This document shows, piece after piece, positions 23,491 through 34,868 of a DNA stretch of 64,000 nt. Made by a program: the position numbers and the translations under genes. Origin of the DNA: Aristolochia californica (lineage: Eukaryota > Streptophyta > Magnoliopsida > Piperales > Aristolochiaceae); contig JARWKL010000004.1 of the NCBI GenBank assembly GCA_029961685.1, positions 30,936,645 through 31,000,644 of the forward strand, written 5' to 3'. The notes under the pieces were generated by a model, which saw only the letters and a list, made by a program, of their open reading frames with translations, did not search any database and had not been told where the DNA came from. Within the stretch, counting starts at the first letter, position 1; each line of letters begins with the position of its first letter.

Positions 23491-24791
23491 ATTATGAGGA
23501 GACCTTCTCTCCTGTTGCAAAATTGAATTCGGTACACATCATCTTATCTATTGCTGCTAACTCCTCATGGCCCGTCTATCAGTTGGATGTTAAAAATGCT
23601 TTTTTAAATGGTGATATCAATGAGGAAATTTATATGGTTCAACCACCTGGTTATGTGGTTGAGGGGGATTCAATATGCCGGTTAAAAAAGTCTTTATATG
23701 GGCTTAAGCACTCCCCTCGGGCTTGGTTTGATAAATTTAGTCAAACACTCCTACGGTTTGGTTTTCATCCGTGCTCAGTTGATCATTCCGTATATTATAA
23801 AGATACGGTCAAAGGAAAAATATTATTGGCCATATATGTGGATGATATTATCTTAACCGGTGATGATACTTTGAGCATACAAGAGGTGAAACAGATGATA
23901 TGTCAGGAATTCAAGACTAAAGACCTTGGTATGCTTAAATATTTTTTGGGTATAGAAGTTCTTCAATCCAAACATGGGATAATATTGTCTCAAAGGAAAT
24001 ATGTCTTGGATCTCCTTGAAGAAACAGGAATGAAGGGTTGTAGACCAGTTGACACACCTATGGATACAAATGTAAAATTATGTGCCACAAATGAAGAAGA
24101 TATTGATATTGGCAAATATCAAAGACTCGTGGGAAAACTGATTTATCTCACGGTAACTAGGCCAGACATATCATATGTTGTAAGTGTGGTGAGTCAATTC
24201 ATGCACAAACCACAAATTACCCACTGGCAAGCTTTAGAGAGAATATTAAGTTATCTAAAAGGAGCTCCAGGAAGAGGATTGCTATATAAAAAACATGGGC
24301 ACTACAATATAGAAGGCTTCTCAGATGCAGATTGGGTTGGATCTTCTGATGATAGAAAATCTACATCAGGATGTTGTACTTTGGTTGGGGGAAACTTGGT
24401 TACATGGAAAAGTAAGAAGCAAAATGTGGTTGCAAGATCTAGCGCCGAAGCAGAATACAGAGCTATGGTCCATACCGTTAGTGAGCTTTTATGGATTAGG
24501 ACCCTTCTTACCGAACTAGGTTTTTATAAAAAGGGGTCCATGAATCTGCATTGTGATAATCAAGCAGCTATTCATATCACTTCAAATCCAGTTTTTCATG
24601 AAAGAACTAAACATATTGAGGTGGATTGTCATTTTATACGGGAGAAGTTTCAAGCAGGAATAATCTCTCTCAAACATGTGTCATCTCAAGAGCAAGTAGC
24701 TGATATTCTCACTAAACCCGTTACATCTAAAATCTTATCGTTTATATGTGGCAAGCTGGGTATTTATGATGTCTTTTCTCCTCCAGCTTGA
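23478..24791 (+). CDS. Copia D reverse transcriptase and RNase H (open frame)
   Basis: 437 codons, continuing the polyprotein in another frame after the lesion at about 23485. RT: DYEETFSPVAKLNSV, then YQLDVKNAFLNGDINEEIYM, LKKSLYGLKHSPRAWFDKF, and the catalytic YVDD at residues 120-123 (23835-23846), all intact. RNase H: FSDADWVGSSDDRKSTSG (SDADW at 282-286), SSAEAEYRAM, LHCDNQAAIHI and the terminal ADILTKPV. The stop at 24789-24791 is the natural end, eight bases before the 3' LTR, and the sequence encoding SPPA overlaps the start of the polypurine tract, as is usual for copia. Nothing within this segment looks broken. Confidence 0.93.
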   Translation: MLWVDYEETFSPVAKLNSVHIILSIAANSSWPVYQLDVKNAFLNGDINEEIYMVQPPGYVVEGDSICRLKKSLYGLKHSPRAWFDKFSQTLLRFGFHPCSVDHSVYYKDTVKGKILLAIYVDDIILTGDDTLSIQEVKQMICQEFKTKDLGMLKYFLGIEVLQSKHGIILSQRKYVLDLLEETGMKGCRPVDTPMDTNVKLCATNEEDIDIGKYQRLVGKLIYLTVTRPDISYVVSVVSQFMHKPQITHWQALERILSYLKGAPGRGLLYKKHGHYNIEGFSDADWVGSSDDRKSTSGCCTLVGGNLVTWKSKKQNVVARSSAEAEYRAMVHTVSELLWIRTLLTELGFYKKGSMNLHCDNQAAIHITSNPVFHERTKHIEVDCHFIREKFQAGIISLKHVSSQEQVADILTKPVTSKILSFICGKLGIYDVFSPPA

Positions 24792-24798
24792 GGGGGAG

Positions 24799-25185
24799 TG
24801 TTGGAAGATGGGCTCAAGCCCACGAGCTCAAGACAAGAAGCCCACCCATCAAAGGAGTGGCATATGTGTAAAATATGGTACTTTCCATAAAGATGGCATA
24901 GAAGTGTAAATATGTGTTCCTTTTATGTCTTTTGTTTTATCAAGTTGTAGCCCTAAGGGTATTGTAAAACTATAAATAAAGGCATTGGCTAAGAGGGCAT
25001 TGAAGCACTCTCCTCTCTTCCCACAAATTCGTCCAGCCCTCATTTTTCTTTTTGACGCAACCCTCTTCTCCTTTAATCCAAACTCTCTTCTTCCATGTTC
25101 TTCTTCTTCTCTTCTCCTTCTCTCTTCTTCTTCTTCTTCTTTCTTGTTGATCTAATGTTCCTTTCATGAGATCCTAAATTCTACA
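24799..25185 (+). repeat. Copia D 3' LTR
   Basis: It begins tgttggaagatgggctc after the purine tract cttgagggggag and ends ctaca at 25185. TATA box tataaataa lies at 24971-24979. It has a 4-bp indel relative to the 5' LTR (aagagg-gcattg). The target duplication aggaa follows. Confidence 0.92.
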
Positions 25186-28132
25186 AGGAACATGGGGCAC
25201 TGATGGTCCACAGAGATGTATTCTTACTAGAAATACTTTTCCAATTTTTCCAAAAAAAGGCACTAACAAGGCTTTATAGTTGTTGAATATAAATTGTTTC
25301 AGCAAAAAATGGCATAGCAAAATTTTTCCTCGTAAGAATATTCAACTAGAAAAGTATTTCTAGTAAACCTAAGGCAATAATGATCCTTGGAAATATATTT
25401 TTACTAGAAAAAAAATTCAAATGTTTACTGAATAAAGGCACTAAAAAGGCAATATAGGTTTAGAAAGGAATTTGTTTCAGCAAAAATTGTCTTACCACAA
25501 AATTTTCAAGGTAGAATTCTCTGCTAATAAAGTGTTTCCTAAAAACATGAGGCACTATTGGTCCTTGGAGACAAATTTTTAGTAAAGATACATTTCCAAC
25601 ATTTGCTAAAGAAATGCACTAACAAGGCTTTATACATGTTGAAAATAATTTGTTTCAGAAAAAATTGCCTTACCCTAAAGTTTTCCTAATAAGAATATTT
25701 CCTTAAAAAGTGTTTCCTGAAACATGAAGCACTAATGGTCCTTGGAGACATTTTTTCCTTGCTATACATTTCCAACATTTCTTGAAAAAAAGCACTTACA
25801 TGGCTTATAGTTGTAGAAAGTAATTTGTTTCATAAAAAAATGCCATACAAAAAAAAAATGTGGTCAAAATTTTTAGCTAGAAAAGTGTTTCTGGGAAACA
25901 TGAGGCACTACTGGTGCATGGAGAAGTATTTTTAGTAGAAATATTTTTCCAACTTTCCAAGAAAGAATGCCCTCACAAGGCTTTATACTATAGAAAGTAA
26001 TTTGTTTAAAACAAATTGCCTTACGACTAAATTTTCCTTGTAAGAATTTTTAACTCGAAAAGTGTTTCCGGGAAACATGAGGCACTAATGGTCCCTAGAG
26101 ATGTAATTTTCTTTGCTATACTTTTCCAGCGTTTCCTGAATAAATGAACTAACATGGCTCGTAGCTATAAAAATTTATTTGTTTCATAAAAAAATGCCTT
26201 ACCAAAATAATTTTCTGGTAAGAAATTTCAGCTCGGAAAGAGTTTCCAGGAAACATGAGGCACTAATTGTGCCTGGAGACGTATTTTTTCTAGAAATATT
26301 TTTCCTAATTTTCTAGAAAAAATGCACACAAAAGTTCTTATAGTTGTAGAAAGTAATTGTTTTTAGAAAGAAATGCTTTGCCACAAAATTTCTATGAAAC
26401 ATATGGCTCTAATGGTCCCAGGAGATGTATTTTTTCAAGAAATATTTTTCCAATGTTTGTTACAAAAATGCACTAACAAGGCCTTGGAGTTGTAGAAAGT
26501 AATTTGTTTCAAGAAAAATTTCCTTACGACAAAATTTTCCTAGTAAGATTTTTATGCTAGAAAATGTTTCCAAGAAATGTGAGGCATTATTTGTTCTTTT
26601 AGATGAACTTTTAGTAGAGGAAGTTTTCTAACGTTTCATGAAAAAATGCACTAACAAGGCCTTATAGTTGTAGAAACTAATTTGTTCAAACACAAATTTT
26701 CTTTCCACAAAATTTTCTTAAAAAGAATTTTTAGTTAGAAAAGTGTTTCCAGGAAACATAAAGCACAAATGGTCCCTGGAGACATATTTTTACTAGAAAT
26801 AGTTTTATGACGTTTCCTTAAAAAAAGACTAAATTGGACTTATACTTGTTTAAACTAATTTGTTTCATGAAAAATTGCCTGACCACAAAATTTTCTGGGT
26901 AAGACACTTCAGCTAGAAAAGTGTTTCCAGGAAACATAAAGCACTAATGGTCCCTGGAAATGTATTTTTATTAGAAATATTTTTCTAACATTTCCTAAAG
27001 AAATAGACAAACAAAGCCTTATAGTTGTTGAACGTAATTTTTTTCAACGAAACTTGCTTGATCATAATATTTTTCTAGTTAGAATTTTCAGCTAGAAAAG
27101 TGTTTCCAGGAAACATGAATAACTAATGGTCCTTGGAGAAGTATTTTTACTATAAATATGCACAAACAAAGCCTTATAGTTGCATAAATAAATTTGGTTC
27201 AACAAAAATTGCCTTACCACAAAATTTTCATGTTATCAATTTTCTGCTTGAAAAGTATTTCTTAGAAATAAGAGGCACTATTGGTCCCTGGAGATGTATT
27301 TTTACTAGAACTACTTTTTAAACATTTTCCAAAAGAAATGCCCTATCAAGGGTGCATAGTTGTTGAAAGAAATTGTCTCACAAAAAAATTCCATGACAAC
27401 AAAATTTTCCAAGTAACAAATTTCAACTAGAAAAGTGTTTCACGTAAACATGAGGCACTAATGCTCCATAGGGACCTATTTTTACTAAAAATACCTTTCC
27501 AATGTTTCTTGAAAAAAATCACTAACAGTATAGTTGTAGAAAGTAATTTGTTTCAAAAAAAGTGCATTAGAAAATAAATTTCCTGGTAAGAAGTTCAACT
27601 AGAAAAGTGTTTCCATGAAACTTGAGGCACTATTATTCCCTGGAAAAGTATTTTTACTAGAATACATTTCCTAAAAAAATGCACTAACTAGGCCTTATTG
27701 TTGTGCAAAGTAATTTGTTTCTACAAAAATAGCCTCACCACAAAATATTCCTAGGAAGAATTTTTAGCTAGGAAAGTGTTTCCAGGAAACATGAGACACT
27801 AATGGTCTCTAGAGACATGTTTTAACTCAAAATTTTTGACAATGTTTCCTAAATAAATGGACTAACAAGGCCTTATGGTTGAAAAAAGTAATTTGTTTCA
27901 ACAAAAATTGCCTTACTACAAAATTTTCTTGGTAAAAAATTTCAGCTAGAAAAGTGTCTCAATGACACATGTCGTGCTAATTGTTTGTAGAGATGTATTT
28001 TGACTAGAAATACTTTTCCAATGTTTCCTAAAAAAGGCACTAACAAGGCCTTATAGTTGTACAAAGTAATTTGTTTCAGCAAAAATTGCCTTAGCACAAA
28101 ATTTTCCCTGTAAGAATTTTCCTCTAGAAAAG
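25186..28132. repeat. 179-bp satellite array, block 3
   Basis: About 16 monomers in the constant orientation. Variant monomers occur in the same order as in 9880-11630 and 18433-19419 (for example gatgaacttttagtagagg near 26600 against 11300, and cttgtttaaactaatttg near 26846 against 11551). No gene seen; frames such as 27133-27321 are accidental. Confidence 0.94.
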
Positions 28133-28518
28133 TGTTATGGACTCCATAGCATCCCGAGTTATCAACAGACGTAGGAATTAAATTATGCTATTTCCCTTTT
28201 CATGTATGTTAAATTTGGTTTGGTTTGGTTTGAATGTAATTTTGTGTGAACCATGTGACCCATGGATCTGAGTTGTAATTTCGTTCCCAAACCTATTTAT
28301 TGAGACAAAGAGTTGAATGAAGATTAAGCATTGAATCATTTAGTTTTAGCCAGGTAGGATTCTCCCTCAGAGGTCTAGGTCGAGCCTCCTCAAGGCTCAA
28401 TCCATTTCCACCATTACACGTTTCAAGAACAAGAGTTCTCTTCCAGCGTCAATAGCCAATCTGGAGGGAAGAGAGGGAAGAATGGTGATGAGATCAATGG
28501 CCCGGGAAGATCCCAACA
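28133..28518 (+). repeat. Gypsy 2 5' LTR
   Basis: It begins tgttatggactccatagc and ends gatcccaaca. A tandem ggttt-type run (ttggtttggtttggtttg, about 28214-28231) is shared with the 3' LTR. No clear TATA box is seen. Confidence 0.9.
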
Positions 28519-28535
28519 TCTTGGTATTAGATAGG

Positions 28536-29525
28536 TCTACCCTTGGGGATTCCTCTTTTCTAGAGGATTTGCGTCAACAGATTGATGAAAATAGTCAATG
28601 GACAGAGGAATCCATTGATGGGGTTTGTCAGACCATGGCTGCCCTGCGTTCGGCCATGGCAGCCATGGATGCGTCAATCGAGCTCCTCCTTCGGCGACAG
28701 GAGGACAATTGGCTTTGAGCGCCGCCGCCGAGAAGCTATACACCACCGGTAGTGAACCTCCCACCACAGCTACGCCACCCACATCCCCCATTGGGACCTC
28801 AGGCTAGGTTCACAGGTATGTGAAATTGGACTTTCCAACATTTGATGGGTCTAAGGACCCCTTGATCTGGTTACCCCAATGTGACCAGTTCTTTTACCAT
28901 AAAAAAACACCGGCGGATGACCGGGTCCAGTTGGCCACATTCCACATGCTCGATGAAGTGCTCTATGGTTCCACCAATTCACAAATGAACATTTGGTTCC
29001 AGATTGGGATGTATTTAAACAATCTTACATGTTGAGGTTTGGTCCTCTAGCCAGTAGCAATCTGTTGGGCAAATTGGTGAATTTGAAACAGACGGGCACA
29101 ATTGAAGTGCACCAAAAGACCTTCCAGGAACACTTAGCCAAAGCCAGTACCATTGTCAAACGCTCCCAGTATGTTAACTTTTTTACTGCTCGCTTGACAA
29201 AGGCCCTGCGTCTGGAGGTTGACTTACACGAACCTAGAGATTTGGACCACACTATGAACTTGGCTAGGACCATTGATACTAAATAGCGAGTTCTGAAGGA
29301 ATCCCTAGTCTGAAGACCAGCTTGGCCAAGCAGGGCGACTACCACTGCCCCCTCACCCTATTTAGGGCCTCCACGTACTGAACACAATGCAGCTCCACGT
29401 GCAGAGAGTTCTTCCTCCACGCCCCCAGTACCATACATAAAAAAATTGAATAGACAGGAGATGGAACAGAGGAGGATGAAGGGTATTTGTTTTAATTTTG
29501 ATGAACAATATGTCCAGGGTCACAT
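28536..29525 (+). pseudogene. Gypsy 2 gag, broken
   Basis: An N-terminal part is open through to 28718 (LRQQIDENSQW, MAALRSAMAAMDASIELL, likely coiled coil). The gag core resumes one frame over at 28820 (KLDFPTFDGSKDPLIWLPQC), shifts again near 28990 (MVPDWDVFKQSYMLRFGPLA) and runs to 29286. The zinc knuckle at about 29488 has lost its second cysteine (CFNFDEQYVQGHIC, where gypsy 1 reads CYNCDEKYTFGHQC). At least two frameshifts and a stop at 29284-29286 make it non-functional. Confidence 0.85.
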
Positions 29526-31400
29526 ATGCAAGAGATTATCCCAGAAGAAGACAATGTTGAGACAGAACATGATGCCCCAGCTATTTCACTCCATGCCATG
29601 ATTGGCATGCATAGTTCCAACACAATGCAAGTTCAGGCCAAGTTGCACCCTCTACAGTTACTAGCCTTAGTTGACTCTGGCAGCATGCACAACTTCATAA
29701 GTCAGCCAACGGCAGAACAACTTGGGTTAGTAATCAAGCAGAAAACAGGCCTCTCAGTCGCAGTGGCCAATGGGGCCAAAGTCGCCAGTGTGGGTATCTC
29801 TACAGCCACCCCCTTTTGTATTGAGGGTCACTCCTTTATTGCCAATTTCTTTGTGATTCCACTTACAGGATTTGATTTGGTACTCGGAGTTAAATGGCTC
29901 CAGATGTTGGGGCCTATCTTGTGGGATTTTCAGGCCTTGACCATGACCTCCACAGAGGGCCAGCGTCAGATCACCTTGCATGGCACACATGCTACTATGC
30001 CCTGCACACTTCAGGCAGTTCGGGTCCAGAGCGTCGAGCACTATAAGTTATCTCAATTACTTACAGACTTTGAAGATTTATTTCAGGAACCTACTGCTCT
30101 TCCGCCTATTCGCCACTGTGATCACCGCATCAGATTGAAACAGGGAACTTAACCTATGGTGGTTCAACCTTACCATTACCCCCACTTACAGAAGGATGAA
30201 ATTGAGAGACAGTGCCAAAATATGCTCGCCCAAGGAATTAATCAGCCCAGTAGGTATCCTTTCTCATCTCCGGTGTTACTGGTAAAAAAACATGACAAGT
30301 CCTGGAGATTTTGTGTGGACTATAGGTAGCTCAATGCTAACACAATTAAAGACAAATTTCCCATTCCCATGGTGGACGAGCTGTTAGATGAGTTACATGG
30401 CGCTACTATATTTACAAAGCTGGAGTTGAAGTCAGGTTATCATCAGATTAGAGTTCATCCTTCAAATGTGGAGAAGACCGCGTTCCGCACGCACCATAGG
30501 CATTTCGAGTTCCTAGTGATGCCCTTTGGTCTCTCCAATGCCCCATCCACTTTCCAGGCCCTCATGAATGCGGTATTTAACTCTCTTACGAAAATATGTT
30601 ATAGTCTTTTTTTATGATATATTGGTGTATAGAAAACATTGGGATGAACACCTTTAGCACCTTCACCAGGTATTTACTTTCCTCCGTTCACATCATTTGG
30701 TTTTAAAAAAGTCCAAATGTTCTATGGGCACAACCGAGGTGGCATACTTGGGCCACATTATTTCCGCCGTTGGGGTAAAGGTTGACCAAAGCAAGATTCA
30801 GGCCATCACAGATTGGCCTCCTCCCATATCCATCACAGTGTTAAGGGGATTTTTGGGCCTGCTGGTTATTACCAAAAATTTATCCGCAGCTACAGACAGA
30901 TTGCAGTGCCGCTCAACAATCTCCTTAGGAAAAATGATTTCAGCTGGTCCAAGCCAGTGGATCATTATTTTAATCAGTTGAAGGCAGCCTTATCTTCATT
31001 GCTGGTTTTTCAGCTATCGGACTTTGATGAGTTGTTTGTAGTGGAATGTGATGCTTCGGATGGGGTTATAGGTGCAGTGTTATAGTAACAAGGCTACCCC
31101 GATCGCTTATTTCAGCCGACAACTTGGCCAACACCATCACAAACTTGCAACTTATGAAAGGGAATTGATCGGTTTAGCTAAAGTCGTCCAGTATTGGAGG
31201 CTCTATCTCTGGGGGCACCCATTTATCATTCGGACCGATCATTCAAGCCTAAAGTATCTTCTTGAGCAGCGTCTCACTACCTCTCCTCAGCAGTACTGGT
31301 TGAGTAAACTGATGGGGTTTGATTTTACCATTTAGTATAAACCTGGCAGTTTGAATGTGGGGGTCGATGCCTTGTCTCGCCGAGACGTTACAGAGCCACA
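29526..31400 (+). pseudogene. Gypsy 2 pol: protease, RT, RNase H, broken
   Basis: The protease is open from 29526 with LVDSGSMHNF (active Asp, residue 50) and GFDLVLGVKWLQMLGPILWDF. TAA at 30150-30152 precedes RT (PHLQKDEIERQCQNML). TAG at 30327-30329 interrupts [18 protein letters not shown] core from 30369: the first catalytic Asp of TKLDL is Glu ([13 protein letters not shown]), and the FFDD box reads FFYD (Tyr codon 30613-30615). TAG at 30655-30657 and a frameshift near 30860 follow. RNase H (VVECDASDGVIGAVL) ends in adjacent TAG-TAA at 31083-31088, resumes with PIAYFSRQLGQHHHKL and hits TAG at 31333-31335 (TIQYKPG position). It cannot make an active RT. Confidence 0.9.
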
Positions 31401-32850
31401 ATTGCATGCTATCAATCAGCCCAGAAGTCTTTTATTGGACTCTATTAGGGAGGAGACACATCAGCATCCCTAACTCATTGCCTTATATCATGATATTCAG
31501 CAGGGGACCTCCGATTGCCATTGACCGATCCAGGATTGTCTTATCCTATTCAAAAACAAGATTGTTCTGCACCCCCACCTCACCACTCATTACCAGCATC
31601 TTAACCTCTTTCCATGATAGTACACATGACGCCAGACAAAAAACATATTTCCACCTCAGTCGCGAATTTTTTTGGATGGGTATCAAGAGAAGTGTAACCG
31701 AGTATGTGGTAGCTTGTCAAACTTGTCAACGGAACAAGGCCGAATCATTAAGTCCAGCAGGGTTGCTCCAACCTTTTCAGCTACCGTCACAAGTATGGTC
31801 AGATATTTTTATGGACTTCATTGATGGCCTTCCCACCTGCTCAGGCAAATCTATTATATTTGTAGTGGTTGACCGCTTCTCCAAGTATGACCATTTCCTC
31901 CCTTTGGTGCATCCCTACACAACAGCTCATGTGGCTCAGCTCTTCATGGATAATAATGTTTGGTTATATGGGGTGCCTGCATCCATTACCAGTGACTAGC
32001 ATGCCATCTTCACCAGTATGTTCTAGAAAGAACTCTTTAAGCTCCAAGGCACCAAATTGGCGTTCTCTTCCGCCTACCACCCGTAGACTGATGGATAGAC
32101 CGAGGTGGTCAACAGGACGCTTGAGATGTATCTCCGTTGATTTGTGGGGGACTCACCTAAACGGTGGGTTCAGTGGCTGGCATGGGCTGAATTCTGTTAT
32201 AACACATCATACCACAGCTCACTCGGCACTACTCTGTTCAAGATAGTGTATGGCAGAGATCCGCCTCGGTTTTTATCTTATGAACCAGGTGCATCCAAGG
32301 TGGCCACCTTGGACTGGGCTTTAGGCAAAAGGGACGCCATGCTCCGTGAGGTACGCACTCATCTCCAGGAGGCTCAACAAGCCATGAAACTCTATTATGA
32401 TAAGAAGCATCGGGACATCTTCTTCTCTCCAGGTGATTGTGTGTGGCTACGTCTCCAACATTACCGGCAACTTTCACTGACAGCCTCCACACGTCACAAA
32501 CTCTCTCCAAAATATTATGGGTCCTTTCAAGTGTTGGACCGCATTGGCACAATCACCTACCGCTTGTAGCTTCCACCAGAAGCCAAGATCCATAATGTGT
32601 TTCACGTCTCCCAATTGAAGGCCTTCTAGGGAGACTCCCCATTCCTACACACACCTCTGCCACAATTACATGAGGCGGGTCCTTTCTATTCCAGTGCAGC
32701 AGTTGCAGGCTCACCGCATTCAGAGCGATTGGGAGATTCTAGTGTAGTGGGCTGATATTGACCCCATTGACACTACATGGGAGCCCTTAGCCGCTTTTAG
32801 GGCTCTCTACCCCTCTTTCGAGCTTGAGGACAAGCTCTTTCTCCAAGAGG
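31401..32850 (+). pseudogene. Gypsy 2 pol: integrase and chromodomain-like tail, broken
   Basis: The HHCC finger is present (HDSTHDARQKTYFHLSREFF, later CQTCQRNKAE). Catalytic core: D in MDFIDGLP (31814), D in SD followed at once by TAG (31994-31999), and E in TEVV (32102), with D35E spacing kept. Further TAGs stand at 32084-32086 and 32096-32098 where gypsy 1 reads HPQTDGQTEVV. The C-terminal part is open from 32144 to 32569 (NTSYHSSLGTTLFKIVYGRDPP, STRHKLSPKYYGSFQVL), then TAG, LPPEAKIHNVFHVSQLKAF, TAG. The chromodomain-like end reads ILV-TAG-WADID, DTTWEPLAAF, LYPSFELEDKLFLQEG. Confidence 0.88.
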
Positions 32851-32866
32851 GGAGGGGGGGGGGGGG
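32846..32866 (+). other. Gypsy 2 polypurine tract with G-run
   Basis: A pure purine stretch (agaggggagg and onward) ending in a run of at least 13 G immediately upstream of the 3' LTR. Polypurine tracts prime plus-strand synthesis in LTR elements; the G-run looks expanded compared with the gypsy 1 tract (agaagggaag). Confidence 0.75.
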
Positions 32867-32869
32867 TGA

Positions 32870-33279
32870 TGCTATGGACTCCTTAGCATCCTAAGTTATT
32901 AATAGACGTAGGAATTAAATTATGATATTTCCTTTTTCATGTATGTTGAATTTGGTTTGGTTTGGTTTGAATGTAATTTTGCGTGAACCATGTCACCCAT
33001 GGGTCTGAGTTGTAATTTCGTCCCCAAACCTATTTATTAGGACAAATAACTAAATGAAGATTAAGCATTGAATCATTTAGTTTTAGCCAAGTTGGATTCT
33101 CCCTCAGAGGTCTTGATCGGATTCTCCCTCTGAGGTCAGGTCGAGCCTCCTCAAGGCTCAATCGATTTCCACCATTACACGTTCCAAGAACTGAAGTTCT
33201 CTTCCAGCGTCAATAGCCAAGTTGGAGGGAAGAGAGGGAAGAAGGGTGATGAGATCCATGGCCCAAGAAGATTCCAACA
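32870..33279 (+). repeat. Gypsy 2 3' LTR
   Basis: It starts tgctatggactcc (5' LTR: tgttatgg) and ends gattccaaca, followed by the target duplication aaaag. It is about 24 bp longer than the 5' LTR because ggattctccctc plus flank is partly duplicated around 33103-33140. Confidence 0.9.
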
Positions 33280-34490
33280 AAAAGTGTTTCCAGAAAACAT
33301 GAGGCACTAATGGTCCTCGATATTTTTTGTTGCTATACTTTTTCCAATGTTTCTTGAAAATGCCTTACCAAAAACATTTCATGGAAGAATTGTCAACTGG
33401 AAAAGTGTTTTCAGGAAACATGAGGTACTAATGGTTCCTGGAGACATTTTTTAATATAAATGATTTTCCAAATTTTCTAGAAAAAAAATTCACTCAAGAG
33501 GCCTTATAGCTGTAGAAAGTAATTTATTTCAAAACAAATTGCCTTACCACAAAATTTTCCCGGTAAGAATTTTTAGTGAAAAAGTGTTTCCAAAAAAATT
33601 AAGCAGTAATGGTCCTTGAAGACATATTTTTACTAGAAACTCTTCTACAACATTTCCTTAAAAAATGGCACTAACTAGGCCTTGTAGTTGTAGAAAGTAA
33701 TTTGTTTCTAAAAAAATGCCTTACTGCAAAATATTTATCGTAAGAAAATTTCAGCTAGAAAAGTGTTTCCAAGAAATATGAGGCACTCATTGTCCCTAAA
33801 GACGTATTTTTAGTAGAAATAATTTTCAAACATTTCCTAGAAAAATTCACTAACAAGGCCTTATAGTTGTATATAGTAGTTTTGTTTCAACAAAATTGTC
33901 GTACCACAAAATTTTCCTAGTAAGAATCTTCAGTTAGAAAAGTATTTCAAGGAAACATGAGGCATTAATGGTCCCTGGAGACATATTTTCCAACGAATCC
34001 TAAGAAAATGCACTAAAAAATCCATAGAGTTTGAGAAAGTATTTTTATCGAGAAAATATTGCCTTTGCTAAACAAATTTACAGATACAAATACTTTTCCA
34101 AGAAACATGAGGTGGTATTGGTGCTTGGAGATGTCCTTTTATTAGAAATACTTACGCAACATTTCCTAAGAATTGGAATAAAATGGGCTTATAGTCACGT
34201 AAAATAATTTATTTCAGCAAAAATTACCTAATTACAAAATTTTCATTGTAAGAATTTTAAGCTAGAAAAGTGTTTCCTGGAAACATGAGGCACTAATGGT
34301 CCCATGAGAGGTATTTTTACTTGAAATAATTTTCCAACGTTTCCTAAAAAAGATCACTAGTGAGACCTTTTAGTTGTCAAAATTATATTATTTTACTAAA
34401 AAATACTCATTGGAGACATATTTTTAGTAGAATTAATTTTCCAACGTTTTCTGGAAGAAAGACTAACAAGGACTTATAGTTGTAGAAAGT
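33280..34490. repeat. 179-bp satellite array, block 4
   Basis: About seven monomers, the same orientation, between gypsy 2 and the solo LTR. One monomer near 33300-33380 is shortened. No gene seen. Confidence 0.92.
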
Positions 34491-34868
34491 TGTTGATTTT
34501 CAAGACTCTATGAATTTAGCTCATGGAGAAAAAGGGAGAGAAACCCATTGGGAGAAAATTGGAGGAAGAAGGGTTATGGACATGATTCCTAACCTCCCCC
34601 TTAAGCTCTATTTATAGATTTATGAAACTACTGTATTATAATAATACCCCTAAACTTAGGGTTTAGGGTTTAGGTTTTTAACTCTGGAACTTTAACTTAA
34701 TTACATCAATGCCAAATCTATGTGATGACCCTTTATTTACCAACCTATCATCTTGTATGTGGGCCTATGGGCCTTCTCCTTGATCCGTGGGCCTTGAGTT
34801 TGTCTTCTATATCTCTTGGTTGCATGGGTCTTCCTTGGTCTTATGGGCTTGGGCCCTATCTTCCAATA
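34491..34868 (-). repeat. Solo LTR, family B-like, minus strand
   Basis: 378 bp bounded by tgttgattttcaagactc and cttccaata, with a perfect target duplication aaagt (34486-34490 and 34869-34873). The first 120 bases resemble the reverse complement of the 12187 LTR. TATA-like ctatttata (34607-34616, tataaatag on the minus strand). Just inside, at 34648-34677, is a short telomere-type stretch (ttagggtttagggtttagg). The lack of an internal region suggests LTR-LTR recombination. The frame at 34722-34919 crosses its boundary and is not a gene. Confidence 0.88.

Larger units (their letters stand above)
19420..25185 (+). mobile_element. Ty1/copia retrotransposon D, nearly complete
   Basis: This 5.77-kb element has LTRs at 19420-19810 and 24799-25185, a primer site tggtatcagagc at 19811-19822, and a polypurine tract cttgagggggag before the 3' LTR. 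A perfect 5-bp target duplication, aggaa, lies at 19415-19419 and 25186-25190. The internal order gag, zinc knuckle, protease, integrase, RT, RNase H is Ty1/copia. By eye the LTRs differ at about 2-3% of positions plus a 4-bp indel, the lowest of any pair here, so it is the youngest large insertion. Only a few lesions break it: a frameshift near 20980, a TGA at 21100-21102, a short deletion near 23410 and a frameshift near 23485. A solo LTR of the same family lies at 49148-49534. Confidence 0.96.
28133..33279 (+). mobile_element. Ty3/gypsy chromovirus-type retrotransposon 2, decayed
   Basis: 5.15 kb with LTRs at 28133-28518 and 32870-33279 and a perfect 5-bp target duplication aaaag (28128-28132 and 33280-33284). 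A primer site, tggtattagatagg (28522-28535), follows the 5' LTR after a tct spacer, and a purine tract with a 13-base G-run precedes the 3' LTR. Gag, protease, RT, RNase H, integrase and a chromodomain-like tail are all recognisable, related to gypsy 1 but with different LTRs. The frame is cut by more than ten stops, most of them TAG where gypsy 1 or the family has Gln. Two catalytic RT aspartates are replaced. By eye the LTR pair differs at about 7-8% of positions. Confidence 0.95.
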
